A stretch of 64,000 nucleotides of DNA from Pseudolabrys sp. Lineage in GTDB: Bacteria; Pseudomonadota; Alphaproteobacteria; Rhizobiales; Xanthobacteraceae. The position numbers and the translations under genes were made by a program. The stretch covers positions 1 to 64,000 of the forward strand of contig JAUXXH010000025.1 in the NCBI GenBank assembly GCA_030684935.1. Direction: 5' to 3'. Positions 1 through 10,265 of the stretch are shown in pieces (positions within the stretch are counted from its first letter, which is position 1; every line of letters starts with the position of its first letter). A model generated the notes under the pieces. That model was not told the DNA's origin and made no database searches. It worked only from the letters and a program-made list of their open reading frames with translations.

Positions 1-57
1 GATGTCCTTCAGCACTTGTTCTGCGGGCGCTTTGCCCGGTCCGGACTTCTGTTTCAT
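1..57 (-). mobile_element. IS3-family transposase OrfA, N-terminus only (runs off left edge)
   Basis: The first 19 codons of a minus-strand gene are visible, beginning MKQKSGPGKAPAEQVLKDI. This resembles the start of IS3-family OrfA proteins in rhizobia, which continue into a helix-turn-helix domain that binds the insertion sequence ends. A strong ribosome binding site (TAAGGAGCGAAG) precedes the ATG at 57. The rest lies outside the window. The IS end should fall around 110-135, just before the transporter gene, but I cannot place the inverted repeat. A C-terminal OrfB fragment of what may be the same IS family is at 21245. Confidence 0.6.
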
Positions 58-141
58 CTTCGCTCCTTACGGCTACGATGAACCAGAAATCCTCCCTCCG
101 TGAAGTCCCTCAACTTGTCTCAGGGGTGCTGACGGGGAACA

Positions 142-1930
142 ATGTGGCCCAGCTCTTCCCCTTCTAGCTTGGTAAACGGTGCGGCCACCTTAACGATCAT
201 CGCGTTAGCGATCGCGGCCCTACATTTCGCCGAAGATTTCCTTATCCCGCTAGTACTGGCCGGATTCCTCTGCTTCCTCTTACAGCCGCTGGTTCAGTGG
301 CTCGACCATCGTCGATGGCCTCGACCTTTGGCAGTCTTGTTGGTTGTGCTGCTATCTACATTCTTGCTTGGTGTTGCGGGCGTCTTTTTGGCGCGTGAAG
401 CTTCCAAACTGGCGGCCGAGCTTCCGCGATACGAGAACAACCTGCGAGACAAGGCGAGGTCCGCAGCAAACACTCTCCAGACGGTCGGTGTCTGGCACAA
501 CGCATCAAAGGTTCTGGAACGTGTAGAGGAGGAACTCAAGGTCGGCCCCAAGGGAGCACCGCCTCCAGGTTGAAGTACGCAAGGAAGAGGCGCGGCCGCT
601 TGCGGCGCTTCTCACCAATATTCAATTCACTTTGTCTCCGCTGACTACATTCGGCTTGATGTTTCTATTCACCGTTTTCATGTTGTTGCAGTACCATGAT
701 TTGCGAGATCGAATAGTTCACCTGATGGGGCCCGGCGAGATCGGCCGATCGACGCAGGCTCTGAATGAAGCTGCTTCCGATCTCTCCCGCTTCTTTCGTC
801 TACAAGCAGGTCTCAATTTTTCTTTAGGCGTCGCTGTTGCAGTTGCCCTATGGTTGATTGGCTTGCCAAATCCCCTGCTATGGGGCGCGCTTTATGCTGT
901 ATCGCGATACATTCCGTATATTGGCGGGCTCATTGCGGCGGTGGGGCCTCTCTTAATCGCCGCTTCAGTTGAGCCGGGCTGGGGTAAATTCCTCGCAACT
1001 GGCTCCGTCATTGCTGCAGCCGAATTCACTGCCGGAAATCTCATCGAGCCTCTGCTGTTTGGCAAAAAAACGCGTTTGTCGCCTCTGGCTGTCTTAATTG
1101 CGGCAGCCTTCTGGACGACGTTATGGGGTACGGTTGGGCTGATCTTGGCAGTGCCGATAACGCTCGCGTTGGTCGTTTTCAGCGAACACATTCCGCATTT
1201 GAGGGTTTTCAGGGTCGTGCTCGGCAATACGCCCGCACTTACCGCTGAACAAAGATTATACCATCTGCTGCTTGCCGGCGACCCGTCTACAGCGGCGGAA
1301 GAGTATACGCAGTACCTTGCAGAGCGATCTTTGGAGGATTACCTCGACCAGGTCGCCATTCCTGCTTTGTCGATTGCTGCCAAGGATAGTAACAGCGGAA
1401 TTTTACGTCGGGAGCAGTTGGTTGGTTTGAAAGAAACGACCGAAGAATTCGTTGAGCTATGCAAAGACTTGGTCGAAATGGGTACCGATGCACAACGGGA
1501 GACCCTTAGGCCGAAATCGAGCACCGTAGTAGGGTCAATAATCGTGATTCCCGGACGCGGCCCATTTGATCAGGCAGCAGGTGAATTGTTTGTTTTGGCC
1601 GCGCGTATGGCCGGTGCGACCAGTGCTACTTGCACCTCCCCAGGCGGGTTGACAGGTATTAGTGCAGCGGCCGCCGAAAGGCGCGAAGGCCCTGTCAGAT
1701 ACGTCGCGATAATTACTGTTGGTGGGGTCACACAAACACAGCTCGAACTTCTGAGGCGGCGCGCGCAGCGGGACCTCAGCCCTGACCAGCTCGGTGTCTT
1801 AATCGCGGAAGCCAACAAATCTATCCAGCAGAACGCTGTTGTAGTTTCCGAAGAAAAGATATTCAACTCGCTGCGATCAATGCTCCAAGATATTTTTACG
1901 ACTATAAAGCCTGTTCTTCGAGATTCTTGA
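142..1930 (+). pseudogene. AI-2E/PerM-family membrane transporter, broken by a frameshift
   Basis: Two consecutive frames encode one protein. The first (142-573) has the N-terminal hydrophobic segments followed by a coiled, charged stretch. The second (open through about 560-1930) continues with several membrane helices typical of the AI-2E family (formerly UPF0118) and a soluble C-terminal extension of roughly 200 residues. Reading the second frame upstream of its first ATG at 632 gives a sensible join near 560-570, so one indel separates the halves. The restored product would be about 595 aa, longer than the usual 350 because of the tail. Family members export small molecules or ions, but the substrate here is unknown. 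The gene abuts an IS element. The break could also be a sequencing error. Confidence 0.75.
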
Positions 1931-2491
1931 AGCTGATCGCATTACGCCCGTGCATTGCCGCTCCGCGAAGTCGAGGTGCGGAATTGCGCGGAGTATAACA
2001 TAGAGCGGCCGTGAACCCGACCGGCAGAGGTATCTGGACGCTTGACCCCGAGCGCGGTAATTGCCGATCGTAGGGCTGAAGGGCGTGGCAAATGAAAACG
2101 GCGGCGACTCAAGAGGAAGTGAAATTCGAAAAATTCTGCGGTCAGTGCAGTGGCGGCCGGATATCGGCGACTTCGCGCGTGGCGCCCGGTCGATGAGTTC
2201 CGCCCGCCTGGTTTGCGCCATTGCGAGGGCGGCCTCGGTCTGACTCGGCGCGCGGTACGGCGGTCACGAGCGTAAAGAAAACATCTGGCTCCGATAACGC
2301 CAGCCGAAGATACAGAATCTTGGCGGTCGGCGGGCCTTTTTCCGCGGCCCGGGAAACCAACCTACCCTCCTGGTCTGCATCGTGCGATTGGATCTGCTTG
2401 TGCCTATCCCGACAAAAATGATGAGTCTTCCGCAAAGAGCAGAGGGTAGACGGCGACGCCCAACTCCATTCAGAGATAGAATCGGCGTATG
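1931..2491. other. Intergenic stretch without a supportable gene
   Basis: Short open frames exist on both strands, but none has a convincing ribosome binding site or recognisable domain. The stretch separates the broken transporter from the convergent signalling operon. Confidence 0.5.
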
Positions 2492-2962
2492 TTATCTCCT
2501 GAGCGCGCGCATTGCTTCCTCGACGCCCTTCAACAATTCATTCTGATTAAATGGCTTGTGCAGCCAGCCCAAGGGGCGCGCAGACGCCCCGCGTGCGCGA
2601 GTAGCTGTATCATTATGGGCGGTCGCGAACACACACCGTATTCCCATCTCAACGTATATATCTATAGCCGCCTCAATGCCGTCCCGCGGCCCGAGGAGTC
2701 GAACGTCCATAAGGATGAGATCGGGATTTTGACTCTTGGCGAGCTCAACTGCCTTGCCGGCGGTTGTGGCAATATCGATGACTTCGTAGTTGGCTTCCAG
2801 GAGCCATCGCTCAATGTCCAACCCTACAAAATACTCATCCTCTACAATAAGTATCCGCGGACCTCTGGGTGTGACGCCGTCGGCTTCTTTAAGTGCGGCG
2901 GCAACTTGAACGGGCAGTCGACGATTTCGACCAGTGAAGATGGTGTCCGATACTTCAAACAT
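2492..2962 (-). CDS. Single-domain response regulator (CheY-like receiver)
   Basis: The 156-residue protein has an extended N-terminus and one receiver domain (about residues 36-155). The acidic pair Glu41-Asp42, phosphoacceptor Asp86 in LILMDVRL, Thr114 and Lys136 are all present, so it should be phosphorylatable. No output domain follows. The ATG at 2962 overlaps the end of the kinase gene by a few bases, indicating translational coupling. The natural reading is that the upstream kinase phosphorylates it, and that it acts by protein-protein interaction or as a phosphate shuttle. A longer start at 2995 exists but would overlap the kinase further. Confidence 0.85.
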   Translation of the reverse strand: MFEVSDTIFTGRNRRLPVQVAAALKEADGVTPRGPRILIVEDEYFVGLDIERWLLEANYEVIDIATTAGKAVELAKSQNPDLILMDVRLLGPRDGIEAAIDIYVEMGIRCVFATAHNDTATRARGASARPLGWLHKPFNQNELLKGVEEAMRALRR

Positions 2963-3986
2963 TGGGGCTCTCAAATAACAAGGTGCAACGAGCACCAGCG
3001 CTACTATCTACCTCAAAACGACCGTTAAGTTGCCGAGCTAGCCCCCGAACCAATCCTAGGCCCGAAGAGCGACGGTGCGTGGGGCCAGGAGCAAAGCCGG
3101 GACCATTATCATGCACAGTTAATTCAAGCTTATCGTGTATGCGCTTCAGGCGCACACCGAGAACTAGCTCCTTTGCACTGCCTGCGGCATACTTAATCGA
3201 ATTCGTAAGAAGTTCATTAATGATGAGCGCCAGGGGTACGATGGTATCTGGCGGTAGCATAAAGTCTTCAGCATCCAAATCGACGTTAATTTCGGCTGGC
3301 CAAGTTTGCTTCAGTTGCGAAATGAGCAGGTCCAAAAAGTCCCCAGCGCGAAATGAGACCATGGTCTTTGAAGAATATAATGCTTGCTGAATAGCTCCAA
3401 CCGCGCGAAGGCGACGAGCCGCATCGGTTAAGTGCGCCTGCACCTCGGTATTCTTGCTTTCGTGTGCAGAGGAAAGCAGCATTCCTTGCAACACCTGAAT
3501 ATTATTCTTAACGCGGTGATGGATTTCACGGATTAAAACTTCCCGTTCACGCAAGGTCTCGCTCAAGACTGCCTGGGTATGCAAGTGGCGCCGGACCTCT
3601 GCATTAAGCTGTCTAATCTGCTTATTCAGCAAGGTGAACCGGTCTGATGAGGCGTCTTGGCAGCGCAACAAGATGCCACTTTCCCCTCCAAGCCGCACAG
3701 CATTCCCGTAGCAGCGATACCGCCCGGCAGGGATTTTCTTTCCCGGGAGCGTAACCGTTCCAATAATGGCATCCCCCGTTCCCGAACATCGAGAAAGGAA
3801 TGTTAAAAATCCTTCGACGTCATCCTGTAAAGCGCGCAGGTCGAAGTCCTGCAAAGGAATTGCAGCTGCATCTACCGCCCTTTTGTTCGCGAGTTGGACA
3901 ATTCCTTGTCGATTCACGAGAAGCGATGGGTCGCCTAGGCCATTGAGGATCGAATAGGCCTCAGAGTGATGAAGTGGAGTCATCAT
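2955..3986 (-). CDS. Sensor histidine kinase, HisKA_2/HWE type
   Basis: The 343-residue cytoplasmic kinase has a PAS-like N-terminal domain (about 12-110), a short coiled coil, a HisKA_2 dimerisation box with EIHHRVKNN (His156/157) and a C-terminal ATPase with an N-box ([11 protein letters not shown]) and a DNGPGF G-box. No membrane segment is seen, so it senses an internal signal or is driven by a partner. Its start overlaps the end of the upstream sensor gene at 3961-3986, and its end overlaps the receiver gene, making a tight three-gene operon. Kinases of this group often feed general stress or light responses in alphaproteobacteria; the specific signal here is unknown. Confidence 0.88.
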   Translation of the reverse strand: MMTPLHHSEAYSILNGLGDPSLLVNRQGIVQLANKRAVDAAAIPLQDFDLRALQDDVEGFLTFLSRCSGTGDAIIGTVTLPGKKIPAGRYRCYGNAVRLGGESGILLRCQDASSDRFTLLNKQIRQLNAEVRRHLHTQAVLSETLREREVLIREIHHRVKNNIQVLQGMLLSSAHESKNTEVQAHLTDAARRLRAVGAIQQALYSSKTMVSFRAGDFLDLLISQLKQTWPAEINVDLDAEDFMLPPDTIVPLALIINELLTNSIKYAAGSAKELVLGVRLKRIHDKLELTVHDNGPGFAPGPTHRRSSGLGLVRGLARQLNGRFEVDSSAGARCTLLFESPNV

Positions 3987-4497
3987 CTCTCTTATAATAC
4001 TCTCGCGTAGCCGACGACGTTAGCGGCTGCGGTTTCAAATGCACGACGACAAGGCAACCGGGGTCGCCTCGGGCAATGGTTGATTTTAGTTCGACAGCCG
4101 CAAAACCAAGATTCTGTGCGGAGATGTGTCCAAAAACGTTCGACGTCATCATACAAAGCGACGGCCGATCCTTAACCATTGCTCCAAAGGGGCATGCTCT
4201 GTTGCCCAAGACAATCTTATCCTCTCCCTCCTCAATAATGAAAAAGTCGCCTTTGATACGACGCTTTAAATCGACCAAGACATCCGAGACCTGCTGTCGG
4301 TCTAATCTATCGACTTGCAGCGCCGTGCGATATTCGGCGTCTATTTGTTCGCCCATCGCCGCGCCGACAACACTAATGTAACCTGCTGCGTCGTCGAGAC
4401 CCACGACGTCTTGGAGAGACCCTGCCAGTTCGCGGAGTAGACGACGGAGAAATCCGTCCCGCTCAAGAGAAACATCCAGTTGAGTTAAATCTGCCAT
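3961..4497 (-). CDS. Methanogen-output-domain-like sensor protein
   Basis: The 178-residue soluble protein resembles proteins annotated with methanogen output domain 1, a small ligand-sensing fold found beside sensor kinases. A Cys-rich motif near the middle (NRACPFG) and a second Cys in [10 protein letters not shown] could bind a cofactor or metal, which is inference. It is the first gene of the operon with the kinase and receiver, so it probably modulates the kinase. I chose the ATG at 4497 over 4515 because the protein starts sensibly there. Family assignment is by recognition only. Confidence 0.6.
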   Translation of the reverse strand: MADLTQLDVSLERDGFLRRLLRELAGSLQDVVGLDDAAGYISVVGAAMGEQIDAEYRTALQVDRLDRQQVSDVLVDLKRRIKGDFFIIEEGEDKIVLGNRACPFGAMVKDRPSLCMMTSNVFGHISAQNLGFAAVELKSTIARGDPGCLVVVHLKPQPLTSSATREYYKRDDDSTSSL

Positions 4498-5085
4498 CGC
4501 GGTCCTCAAGGACAACTAGACGGATTTCTACCATTTCGGAGAGGGGCGGCAAGGGCTCGAAGGCGCAATACGGCCTGCTTTTGCGCATTGCGGCACGACC
4601 GATTGTTCCATACGCCGTCTCCGATGTTACGGCTAAGCCCCTTTCCTTGAATGCACCGGCCAGGAACCCCGCGGCTAGTCAGCCAACTTGGCAGGGAGGG
4701 CGCTGGGCGCCCCCGCCGGTTCCCTGAGAGGCCACTGCGCGGTGATCCGGCAGTTCGGAGGTCTGGAAGGAACGATGATCTAATAATTGCAGAGGAAATG
4801 ATAATGGCGCGAGCGCCCGGTCGGTTGTTCATTTAGGAGCGCGAGGCCGCTTCGCGCTGGTGACGTCCAGCCTAGCGAACAGGACCGTGGTCCTAGTTCG
4901 AGGATTATCGTCTGAATAGGCTCACGATGCACCTCTGGGTAACCCGGCCATGCGTCGGTGCTATGCGTAAGGGGGCATACAGACTTTGTAAAAAATGTGC
5001 CTATTATGGTGCCATCATCGACCAGGCTGTCCGGCATTGCAATGACTGGGAGCCTCATGCTCCCGCCATAAACTGGGGGAGCAAT
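4498..5085. other. Intergenic stretch, no convincing gene
   Basis: This holds the upstream region of the signalling operon. Open frames on both strands are Arg/Pro-rich and lack domain similarity. The longer frame that reaches into the zinc-ribbon gene from 4927 looks like non-coding extension. Confidence 0.4.
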
Positions 5086-5235
5086 ATGCCCAAACAAAAT
5101 GAAAAGCGACTTGGCCCGCCTTGCCGAAAATGTGGGGAATCCACCGTTTGGCTTCGATGTGAGCACGTCAACGACGCTCCGATGGACGTATTCCATTGTG
5201 AAGGCTGTGACCAAATGTTCGCCAAGGCCAGCTGA
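5086..5235 (+). CDS. Small zinc-ribbon protein (49 aa)
   Basis: The start at 5086 is set by a GGGGGAG ribosome binding site. The product has two CxxC knuckles, CRKC near residue 13 and CEGC near residue 38, the pattern of a treble-clef or zinc-ribbon fold. Such small stand-alone ribbons are common in rhizobial genomes and have no assigned role. An in-frame upstream ATG at 4927 would add 53 residues with another CKKC, so a longer protein cannot be excluded. Confidence 0.5.
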   Translation: MPKQNEKRLGPPCRKCGESTVWLRCEHVNDAPMDVFHCEGCDQMFAKAS

Positions 5236-6245
5236 TCCCGGGCAAATAACGGCATTCAAGTTGATTTAAAATTGACCAGCATAGGCGGGACCGTTTGCGG
5301 CAATGCGCGCCAACTACCTGAGCTCCGGAGGCCGCCTGTGTCGCTCACCGACTGGCACCACCACAAGGAAAAGCAATTAGCTGACTTGGCAAGCGGCGCC
5401 TCTGATCTACATCCGCGCTCAGTTGAGGGCCGAACAGCACAATTGGCGCCCGAGTGGCAAGGCAAATTAAATCAGCGAATACACTGCCGCCGATGACAGC
5501 TAAACCCAAGCCGGGACAATCTCAAGACGGCTGGCGACCCAGAGCACGTGCCTCGCGGATTGACGGGGAGACATCGGCGTAGTCGTCAAAGCCAACGGCT
5601 TCCTTAATGTGAGATGGGATGACGGCCGGACGAGCTATTTTCATCGTGACCAGCGGGCCAATTTACGGATTACTGACAAGCCCGGTTGAGGGAAGCGAGG
5701 TAGCTCGAAAATCCGCGGCCGTTAAAAGAGGCTGGCGCACGGACGACGGGCCTCTTGGTGGCCGTTGTCGATTTGGCCGAAGCCAAGGCTGAGGAAAAAA
5801 TGGAGTGAATGAGAATACGGTTGGCGGGCTATAACCGCAACCGGCTTTTTCACTAACTCGCTTCAACGCTACTGCGGGAACAATTAACCCGACAGCCCGC
5901 CGCTTATGCAAAGGCTGGCTCCGCATTTTAGATGTCCTGCGGCGGCGTATAACTGAGACGCTAGATCGAGCTTCTCGTGAACGCCGGCTGGCCTGTACCT
6001 CCACTACCTCGACGCTATGGCACCCGCACGATTGCGGTAAATGACATTGCAGGTGCATCGGCAAGCGTTGCTGAAAATCCGACATGAGGAGGCCCGGCGC
6101 GCGCTGGCTTCTCGAAATTCGCAGCCGCAATTGGGCGGCGAACTTAATTCCGACAAAAAATAGCCTGCGGCGCGAAACTCTCTTGCCGCATCCAAGTTAT
6201 CGATGTGACTCGTCGATAGGACTTTTGCACAAGGATTGCGAGCAT
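5236..6245. other. Long gene-poor stretch upstream of the transpeptidase
   Basis: Apart from the small remnant at 5564-5689, nothing here is supportable. A hairpin (AAGAGGC/GCCTCTT) sits near 5725-5755. Around 5905-6035 the plus strand reads like the end of a small helical, Arg-rich protein that changes frame once, so this may be another decayed gene. The last 20 bases hold the ribosome binding site of the L,D-transpeptidase. Confidence 0.35.
5564..5689 (+). pseudogene. Remnant of a small conserved protein (C-terminal 41 codons)
   Basis: The frame encodes a compact, protein-like sequence with GVVVKANGFLNVRWDDGRTS near its start, the look of a small beta-barrel. It has an in-frame stop directly upstream at 5561 and no ATG, GTG or TTG before that segment. 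The 5' end therefore appears lost. Identity is unknown. Confidence 0.35.
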
Positions 6246-8147
6246 ATGCGACGCGCGGCTCGGTTTATAACGTTGGTCAGCTGCACCGGCTTTCTGTGCG
6301 CGTCGGCTCCGGCCGCCCACGGTGAGGTGTTCGAAAGCGCTCAGCAATTCTGGCTTAACGAGTCGCGCGCGCGGGCAGGTCTTCGCTGGGGGGCTCCCTA
6401 TGGTCGGGAGGTCGATGGACCGCGGCGGGATCGGGAGGTTTATCAACCGCGACCGGACGTCGCGCCCAATGCCCCTGCCCCGCAAGTCGAGGTAAAGAGT
6501 CCGCAGTATTACAACTATCGGGCCGACGCGCTGGAAGCGCTCCAGGTCGACCAACTCTGCGAAGTCAAAATGGCGTCGTCCGGCACGGCTTCAGAGACCA
6601 CTCCATCTTTTGCTGCCGCCTGTGCGCTGCTGCCGCCGGTGTCGTTGCGCGTTCTACCGGAGGTCGGTGCGGCCCTGATCGCTTATTACCGGAAGCATTC
6701 GCAATTTGTCTGGATCGACAGCGGCAACGTCACAGAAAAGGCCAAGGCGATCATGGCTGAAATGGCCAGTGCCGGCGCCGTAGGGCTCATCCCCGACGAT
6801 TACCGCGTCGAGCTGCCCAAGCTAGACGCGGCCAAAGGTGAAGATGCCCTCAAGGAAGCGTTGCGGTTCGAACTCGCGCTGTCGGCCAAGGCACTCACCT
6901 ACGTCCTCGACGCCACGCGTGGCCGCGTCGATCCCAACCGCATATCGGGTTACCACGATCTTCCCCGCAAGAAGGTTGACCTTGCCGCAGCTCTACAAGA
7001 CTTGGCGCACGCGGAATCGCCGGCCGGTTACCTAGCAGGGCGCCATCCCACCTCGGCTGCATTTCGGGCGCTGGCGGCCGAACTGGTCAGCCTCACCCGC
7101 GACGGGACGCCCCGGGTGACATTGCCGCTGGGGCTGACGATTAAGCCCGGCCAGACCCATCCCGCCCTGCCGGATGTAATTGCCGCCATCGAAGAGGCCG
7201 CTTCGCCGGCGCTGAAACGCAAACATGCCGACGCCTTCGCCGGAGCCGGCACGGCCTATTCGGGTGAACTGGTGCAGCTGATACGTGCGTTCCAGATCGA
7301 GAACGGGCTTCGGCCAGATGGCATAGTCAGCCCGACTACGATCGGCGCGCTGAAGCGCGATACGGCCGCTGCGAAAGTCCCCAAGGTGCAACTGGCCATG
7401 GAGCGCCTGCGCTGGCTGCCGCACGATCTCGGGGACCGCTATGTGTGGCTAAATCAGCCAGCCTACCGCGTTACGATCATCGACGACGGCAAGGAAGAAC
7501 TGTCCATGCCCGTCATCATCGGGAAGACCTCGAACCAGACCAACTTCTTCGCCGACAAGATTCAGGCGGTTGAATACAACCCCTCTTGGACGGTGCCGCG
7601 ATCGATCATCGTCAATGAAATGGTGCCGAAGCTCTATCGCGATCCGACCTATCTCGATCGAATAGGTTACCAGGTCACCAATCACCGCGGCCAGCCGGTA
7701 TCGTCGGCGTCGGTCGCCTGGGACCGTGTGGCGCTCAACAAGGCCTCGGTTGAAGTGCGCCAGCCGCCAGGCCCACGCAATGCGCTCGGCCGTCTAAAGA
7801 TCGATTTTCCGAACCGGCATGCGATCTACATGCACGACACGCCGCACAAGTCGCTTTTCAAGCAGAGCAAACGCGCCTTTAGCCATGGCTGTGTCCGGCT
7901 TGAACAACCCGCTCTGATGGCGGCAGCTTTACTCGGCAAGCCGGTCGGTCACGTCAATGCGCGCATAGTGGCGGGCGAAAATGCCGTCGAGCCGGTCCGC
8001 CGGCAGATCCCGATTTACCTCGCCTATTTCACGGCTTGGCCGGACAAGGACGGGAAGATCGCCTATTACGACGATGTCTACGAGCGCGATTCTCACCTCA
8101 CGCGCGCCATGGAAACCACCAACACCGTCCGCACCGCCGCGCGCTAA
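6246..8147 (+). CDS. Murein L,D-transpeptidase (YcbB/LdtD type)
   Basis: The 633-residue exported enzyme forms 3-3 cross-links in peptidoglycan. It has a signal peptide ending near residue 27, a helical scaffold region, a peptidoglycan-binding domain 1 (about 337-375) and a C-terminal YkuD catalytic domain. The signature SHGCVR is present, with catalytic Cys549 and His547. Length and domain order match the YcbB class. The start at 6246 has an AAGGA site and begins the signal peptide directly; the frame is open further upstream but not protein-like. A damaged paralog is at 16603-17921. Expected location is the periplasm, anchored or soluble. Confidence 0.9.
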   Translation: MRRAARFITLVSCTGFLCASAPAAHGEVFESAQQFWLNESRARAGLRWGAPYGREVDGPRRDREVYQPRPDVAPNAPAPQVEVKSPQYYNYRADALEALQVDQLCEVKMASSGTASETTPSFAAACALLPPVSLRVLPEVGAALIAYYRKHSQFVWIDSGNVTEKAKAIMAEMASAGAVGLIPDDYRVELPKLDAAKGEDALKEALRFELALSAKALTYVLDATRGRVDPNRISGYHDLPRKKVDLAAALQDLAHAESPAGYLAGRHPTSAAFRALAAELVSLTRDGTPRVTLPLGLTIKPGQTHPALPDVIAAIEEAASPALKRKHADAFAGAGTAYSGELVQLIRAFQIENGLRPDGIVSPTTIGALKRDTAAAKVPKVQLAMERLRWLPHDLGDRYVWLNQPAYRVTIIDDGKEELSMPVIIGKTSNQTNFFADKIQAVEYNPSWTVPRSIIVNEMVPKLYRDPTYLDRIGYQVTNHRGQPVSSASVAWDRVALNKASVEVRQPPGPRNALGRLKIDFPNRHAIYMHDTPHKSLFKQSKRAFSHGCVRLEQPALMAAALLGKPVGHVNARIVAGENAVEPVRRQIPIYLAYFTAWPDKDGKIAYYDDVYERDSHLTRAMETTNTVRTAAR

Positions 8148-8346
8148 CCGCTCAAATACCGGCTCGCATCTATCTTGGACGCCTGCGTTTCGGCTCGACG
8201 CGGCGGCGTCTTCATTGCGCATCTGCTTCAGCCCGAACTGCTTTTCGTTTTCGATGATGGCGATGAGACAAACCGCTGCTAATAGTGGACCACAGGCAGA
8301 CGGAAACGCAGCCTGCACACTCGTCCTTAAAGCGACGCAAAGAAAC

Positions 8347-8370
8347 GAGGCCGCCCCTAAGAACGGCCTC
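8347..8370 (-). terminator. Rho-independent terminator on the minus strand
   Basis: The hairpin GAGGCCG/CGGCCTC is followed on the minus strand by GTTTCTTT. It lies just downstream of the small minus-strand frame ending at 8397 and convergently after the L,D-transpeptidase gene. Confidence 0.6.
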
Positions 8371-8396
8371 GCCTTGTGCAATTCGAATGCGGGTAC

Positions 8397-8561
8397 TTAG
8401 CGTGTCTTGACGGTGGCGCCGGCGTCGACGCCGGTTGTCACGTTAGCACTACCGGCCTTCACCCCTTTGATGGATTTGACTTTGACGCTTGTCGTCGTCC
8501 GCCCAGGGGCATAGCCAGAGGCGCCAGTTGTGCCCTTTACCGAGCCTTTTTTAGCGCCATC
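8397..8561 (-). pseudogene. Small Gly/Thr/Lys-rich frame with a GASGYAPG motif, no start codon
   Basis: The 54 codons read as a low-complexity basic peptide containing GASGYAPG, a motif also found in the small secreted protein at 21610-21867. The frame is open upstream to a stop near 8665 but offers no start codon. An ATG in another frame (MKLFGGLL) lies just upstream, and a run of six A suggests an indel. A terminator follows at 8347, which supports a formerly transcribed gene. Confidence 0.3.
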
Positions 8562-8678
8562 TAGAGCAAACCGCCGAACAGCTTCATCCTGCGGAAACCT
8601 CCGCGCGCCAAGCCCAGGGAACCATTTTGGTTCCAGAGATTTGTTCCGATGGCAATTATGCTTCTAGGGAGAGAAACC

Positions 8679-9263
8679 ATGAAAATAGCCATTGCGATTC
8701 TTTTGGCAGCGACGGCGCTGTCGTCCCCGGCTTTGGCTCAAACAACCGCGCCTGCGCCGGCGACAACCGCGCCGGCGACCTCCGCTACAATGCCCGCTCA
8801 AGCGAACCCCAGCGAAGCTTGGCGTGCGTCAAAGCTCGTCGGCGTCAATGTTTACAACGAACAGAATGAAAGCCTCGGCAATATCAGTGAAGTCATTCTT
8901 GACCGGTCCGGCAAGGTGACTGGCTTTGTAATTGGTGTTGGCGGTTTCCTCGGAATGGGCGTGCATGACGTTCTCCTGGCGTTTGACCAAGTGAAATTCG
9001 TCAATGAGCCTCGGGCCTCAACAACCGCTGCTCGGCCAGCCACCACCGGCACCGCGCCCGCCGGAACACCCGCCGCCGGCGCCCCCGCCACCGGTGCTAC
9101 CCCGTCTGGCGCCCCCCCTGCAGCGACAGCTCGCCAAATGGACAATCGGCCAGTGGCGGCCACCAACGCGCGGAGAAGCGACGAAAAGTGGTTTCCTGAC
9201 CACGCGGTCGTCAGTGCCACGAAAGATCAACTGAAAAACATGCAGCAGTTCAAATACGACTAG
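8679..9263 (+). CDS. Exported PRC-barrel domain protein
   Basis: The 194-residue protein begins with a clear signal peptide (cleavage after ALAQ, about residue 21), then a Thr/Pro/Ala-rich linker, a PRC-barrel domain (about 45-110, with the typical GKVTGFVIGVGGFLG stretch), a second low-complexity Ala/Pro/Gly linker and a short C-terminal segment. PRC-barrel proteins bind RNA or act in envelope adaptation; in rhizobia the secreted kind is often stress-induced. The start at 8679 follows AGGGAGAG. A strong terminator ends the unit at 9279-9308, so it is monocistronic. Confidence 0.8.
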   Translation: MKIAIAILLAATALSSPALAQTTAPAPATTAPATSATMPAQANPSEAWRASKLVGVNVYNEQNESLGNISEVILDRSGKVTGFVIGVGGFLGMGVHDVLLAFDQVKFVNEPRASTTAARPATTGTAPAGTPAAGAPATGATPSGAPPAATARQMDNRPVAATNARRSDEKWFPDHAVVSATKDQLKNMQQFKYD

Positions 9264-9278
9264 TGCACGATAATGAGT

Positions 9279-9308
9279 AAAGGAGCCCCGGGTTGCGGGG
9301 CTCCTTTT
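9279..9308 (+). terminator. Rho-independent terminator
   Basis: The hairpin AAAGGAGCCCC/GGGGCTCCTTTT with a T-run follows the PRC-barrel gene by about 15 bases. Confidence 0.9.
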
Positions 9309-9607
9309 GCTGCGCATGGTGAGCTTTCGGGCAATAGGATTGTCGACCTTTAGTTCGGCAGCTTTGAGCCCGTTCGGAGATCGCATGCGTAAAAAGAAGT
9401 TACGAACATTCTTGGGGGACGCCCTGTGCTCGGCGAGCTTTGCCGAAAGCACTACAACAGTGGCGGCCCTCGGGAGGCCGCACTAGTATGGCTGTAGACG
9501 GATTTGCTGCCCGAACGGAGATCTGACCGGCGATGGCGAAGCTGGCGCACGTTCCGCGCCTGCAAGGGTTGCCCCCGCTTGGTCGGACCTCGTGACGATT
9601 CCTTTTA

Positions 9608-9964
9608 TTGACCCAGTTGGTCGAGCCGCTTGAAAAAGCCGATTTCACGGTCATCAAGGCGACCAAGGGCGATCAAGCGATTACAACGCTCCAGCGTGAA
9701 GGCAAAAATATCCGCGCCCTCATTACCGACGTGAACCTTGGCGGGGGAATGTCAGGCTGGGACGTGGCGCAGACGGCACGTGAACTCAACCCCGACCTTC
9801 CCGTGATTTACACCACGAGCTATGGCTCGGACGAATGGTCTGCGCACGGCGTTCCCAACAGTATCCACATCACCAAACCGTTTGTTCCAGCCCAAGTCAT
9901 CACAGCCCTTTCGCAGCTTTTGAATTCATCTCATCAGGAACCCTCTAATCCCGACGCCACCTGA
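9608..9964 (+). pseudogene. Truncated response-regulator receiver
   Basis: The frame encodes beta-alpha elements 2-5 of a CheY-like receiver. The phosphoacceptor Asp is in LITDVNL, a Thr in IYTTS and the Lys in ITKPF. The first strand and its acidic pair, which bind the catalytic magnesium, are missing. The frame opens after a stop at 9593 and reads RFLLLTQLVEPL where an acidic motif is expected. The only start is TTG at 9608. The 300 bases upstream hold only a GCGGCC/GGCCGC hairpin near 9450-9480. An intact but phosphorylation-deficient receiver is the alternative. Confidence 0.5.
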
Positions 9965-10073
9965 ACAGCGTGAACCAAACTATTTATTAACCATCTCCCC
10001 AGCTAAACAACGCGCCTCGCAACCTTCACCACAGCAGCAGGTTACCGCCACAGCGACCCGTGAGAACGAACAC

Positions 10074-10265
10074 ATGAATGTCCCTTGGCCGAAGTGCCCG
10101 ACCTGCTACCGACTTTTGTCGCTGAATTCCTCGCCTGAATATCTTCGCGACGGTCCCGTCATTCATCCGACATTTGTATGCAAGGAATGCCCCGAGCAGA
10201 GCCCGAGAAATTCGGGCCAGCATCAGAACCAGGCTGGGCAATGGCGGCCTGAACATAGTCGTTGA
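10074..10265 (+). CDS. Possible small zinc-binding protein (63 aa)
   Basis: The frame carries CPTC near residue 8 and CKEC near residue 36, spaced as in small zinc ribbons, and the first 45 residues look protein-like. The tail overlaps the end of a decayed minus-strand gene, so the C-terminus may be spurious. No partner or function can be named. Confidence 0.35.
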   Translation: MNVPWPKCPTCYRLLSLNSSPEYLRDGPVIHPTFVCKECPEQSPRNSGQHQNQAGQWRPEHSR

